Of a stretch of 64,000 bases of DNA, positions 62,901 through 64,000 are shown piece after piece. Location: positions 167,749-231,748 of the forward strand of contig JAHWHG010000007.1 of the NCBI GenBank assembly GCA_019323515.1, given 5' to 3'. A model generated the notes under the pieces. The model was not told the DNA's origin. It saw only the letters and a program-made list of their open reading frames with translations, and did not search any database. The position numbers were made by a program, and so were the translations under genes. Positions within the stretch are counted from its first letter, which is position 1. Every line of letters starts with the position of its first letter. The stretch is from Candidatus Woesearchaeota archaeon. Its GTDB lineage: Archaea > Nanobdellota > Nanobdellia > Woesearchaeales > JAHWHD01.

Positions 62901-64000
62901 TTTGTTTATTTCAAATACATTATTTGGAGTTCGTAGTCTTGCTTGTATTGCTCCATTAACTAGATGTACGATATCTGTAAAGTTACCATAAGCTACTGCT
63001 GAATCAGGTCTAAAGTCAAAGAAGAACTCGTCATCAGTTGTATCAGTTACACTTACTGATGCTATTGTCATTTCTGTTTGTGCTCCTCCCCATTTTACCC
63101 ATGCAGCGAATGTTCCTTGCTGTTGATCTATAAATGTAGGGCTTACTACTGTGACATAATCTTCATCTCCATCAAATGAATACGCTCCATTTATCTTTCC
63201 TGTAATGTTTGTTACATTCCCATTTATAGTTCCATCATTAGAATCTCCAGAAGAGTCAAGTGCATCTCCATTTAAGTGCCATAGTCCAACACTTCCAGTC
63301 ATGTTCACTCCGCTGTCATTGCCGTCATTATTCGGTAAATCCTCACTATAAGGCAATGCCTCATCCCATGAGATATTTAACCATGTTGCTCTGAAACCTG
63401 CGTTATAAATTCTTGATTCGTAGCTTCCTTTGCTAAGGTACAAGCTTTGGCTGTTGTAAATGTCTAGTATCTCAGATTCTGATAAGGAGCGATTCCAGAG
63501 TGCAACTTCATCAATTGTACCATTGAAAGCGCTTGTGTAAGAAAAGCCGCCTGCATCATTTGAGCCTATTAAGAGGTCAGAGTTGGCGTCGAATGTATCT
63601 GACCATGCATCTACATCAGTCTGTTTTACTCCGTCTATGTACAGCATCTGGTGTGTACCATTGTAGAGTACAACTACATGGACCCAAGTATTGCTTGGGA
63701 TTCCTGCATTGCTTGTAGTATCGCTAAGAGAACTGCCTGCAGCATCATATTGTCTGAATTGAACTTTGCCACCTTGGTTGTCGTTGATTAATAATTTATA
63801 TGATTCCCAAGGCGCTACTGAGTGTTTCTTTATAAGAAGCATTCCAATATTTGTATCTAAATCTCCATCCCTGTTAATCCATAATGATATGGTAAAGCTT
63901 TGGTTTGTAAGCCTGAGTTCTTCTGAGTCAGAGATCCTGATTCTCTGGTCTGTTCCAGAAGCGTTGCTTCCATCAAAGTTATATGCTTTGCCGTATCTGC
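59973..64000 (-). CDS. LamG-domain giant surface protein (partial)
   Basis: The reading frame stays open to the window edge, so the start lies beyond 64000. At least 1341 residues are visible. Two LamG/concanavalin-like domains end in GTIDEVALWNRSLSESEI and GSIDEVAVWDRALSAEEI (about 62600-64000). Then come Cys-containing repeats with SNYSNAHA-type segments, Ig-like modules, a CNNWNYTGRNC module also seen in the giant at 40.9-53.2 kb, a fibronectin type III-like domain, and a final domain (about 59976-60375) with DFGSGG, VVQNDGNIDVNITI and IELPPGEYAGNK that resembles the pilin-like protein. No C-terminal membrane span is present, so attachment must be through other proteins. Confidence 0.8.
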   Translation of the reverse strand, partial: RYGKAYNFDGSNASGTDQRIRISDSEELRLTNQSFTISLWINRDGDLDTNIGMLLIKKHSVAPWESYKLLINDNQGGKVQFRQYDAAGSSLSDTTSNAGIPSNTWVHVVVLYNGTHQMLYIDGVKQTDVDAWSDTFDANSDLLIGSNDAGGFSYTSAFNGTIDEVALWNRSLSESEILDIYNSQSLYLSKGSYESRIYNAGFRATWLNISWDEALPYSEDLPNNDGNDSGVNMTGSVGLWHLNGDALDSSGDSNDGTINGNVTNITGKINGAYSFDGDEDYVTVVSPTFIDQQQGTFAAWVKWGGAQTEMTIASVSVTDTTDDEFFFDFRPDSAVAYGNFTDIVHLVNGAIQARLRTPNNVFEINKWHHFVATSDGSTVKAYVDGQEVTLTEQIGSNAGQWFGDATDASYFTIGGVKRATLAADWNGSIDEVAVWDRALSAEEILDIYKRGALNLNVSVRICDDASCDTETYDDTCTNASYCDLSELHKYDYFQYKVNFETGDGNYTPELLTESVIISYEEYNFCYVSTDCGSDTPIMSMSNYSNAHASLNITGAEAYDYLLCCKGINVTSNSCDEDNSVTFLKLFNYTNAHVEEANLSNYEYEACFEGDSPYVCRYGSECLSNESCIVSISNATNAHIADCTTDPYDIKVCCGEYVPPPAPNITAFYPNSTGGYSYEDIVQVDVNIAEPSSQRFNVSYEADDVSVSWYVDDVEQLDYANESEFLFTTNYSADGIYIVKSVITNATGSDEQLWELTVNATYCQIVGTITDGSESQVFSTFSIINGSGIIATNITDYSINVECEETYTVKVEPDDPGIESLYLINMSVTDTVKEILDIDDSADNLGSPAWVDSWVEAVAWNPNSSVSFDAINLTLNYTGTGLIAYKCNNWNYTGRNCTDDSWIVYEDVTNSSAYTLYSKEYGPGDPAIGIGNAARVDRFIRLYNVTGLGDVARANGGNLLGEYTNESQIDFNYTESYRIEVWLNNTHDNSNAIINSPYMDNIPDELGIDLVGYDAPNVTNVSGIITINDFTATISSGTEADTQKLTWSVGPPGKLIEGLHYGELVKLWFVVDFNGTDSSNNSATFYGDVDGTTIDAHIVNTFNTQGNGRPTAPLPWLPTNDTTTIVRTPNFVWNASIDAEGDNITYNLIVDNDADFSSPVINVTALLNASYNDTSLLDVDTTYYWKIRANDSIGYGDWSETANFTLESYLSITMIVNQTDFGSGGPGFSDNTTDNIPGPPVVQNDGNIDVNITITATPLFTEGGFPSEYYQFMIGVNESNSFNATESTTDWTNMTNSSQVIDLYNLKWDNSTDTAEIELRIELPPGEYAGNKTSTITLSTGS

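Noticed and set aside
1..64000. tRNA, rRNA, insertion sequences, phage or defence genes
   Set aside because: The intergenic gaps are short and none shows a cloverleaf, transposase, integrase or terminal inverted repeats that I could support.

Overview
The window is archaeal. It carries a transcription factor S zinc ribbon, class I CCA-adding enzyme, TYW1/Taw1 for wyosine tRNA, Ogg2, a TrmB regulator, archaeal Lhr and topoisomerase I. Several starts sit 25-30 bases below a TATA box with no room for a leader (leaderless mRNAs), while others use strong GGAGGT/GGTGAT ribosome sites. Low GC, tight packing with many ATGA overlaps, anaerobic metabolism and a large share of coding capacity spent on Ig-like surface proteins suggest a small anaerobic DPANN-type archaeon (Woesearchaeota/Pacearchaeota-like). 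The lineage is an inference.

Layout. 1-4.7 kb: transcription and nucleotide genes (TFS, YggU family, a UPF0200-like kinase, thyX coupled to a tmk-like gene, dut). 4.8-9.6 kb: a 2-oxoacid:ferredoxin oxidoreductase (alpha, beta, gamma) followed by succinyl-CoA synthetase beta, a MerR regulator and succinyl-CoA synthetase alpha. Together these could turn 2-oxoglutarate into succinate, reduced ferredoxin and ATP. 9.7-18.1 kb: an anaerobic ribonucleotide reductase operon with two NrdR-box-like palindromes, nrdR, three tandem nrdD genes, two thioredoxin-fold proteins (one lacking the active-site cysteines) and nrdG. 18.1-26.7 kb: DNA repair and regulation (COG1407 phosphoesterase, ZIP transporter, Lhr, endonuclease III, TrmB, a DUF4130/radical SAM pair and a YprB-like nuclease). 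26.8-41 kb: a surface protein, an oxidative-stress set (rubrerythrin, superoxide reductase, Ogg2, a 30-residue zinc-ribbon protein), Taw1, a phosphoesterase, a MoxR/VWA pair, a phasin-like/UbiB pair, topA and cca.

40.9-64 kb is a one-directional block of exported proteins on the minus strand, running off the window. In transcription order it has a LamG-domain giant (partial), an Ig-like protein with a C-terminal membrane anchor, a 77-residue membrane protein, an abundant-looking 199-residue pilin-like protein, a second Ig-like anchored protein, a 140-residue beta-sandwich membrane protein, an internally duplicated 403-residue protein, a 473-residue anchored protein, a 60-residue AbrB-like protein, and a 4095-residue giant built from 475-476-residue super-repeats.

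The most interesting signals are: (1) a possible archaeal surface-fibre locus in which the LamG giant ends in the same domain type as the 199-residue protein, arranged much like bacterial WxL/DUF916 clusters; (2) a 16-base element shared by the lhr and YprB-like promoters at the same distance from the TATA box; (3) NrdR control of a three-nrdD operon in an archaeon; (4) enzymes with altered nucleotide-binding loops (tmk-like, Lhr); (5) microproteins of 30, 56 and 60 residues.
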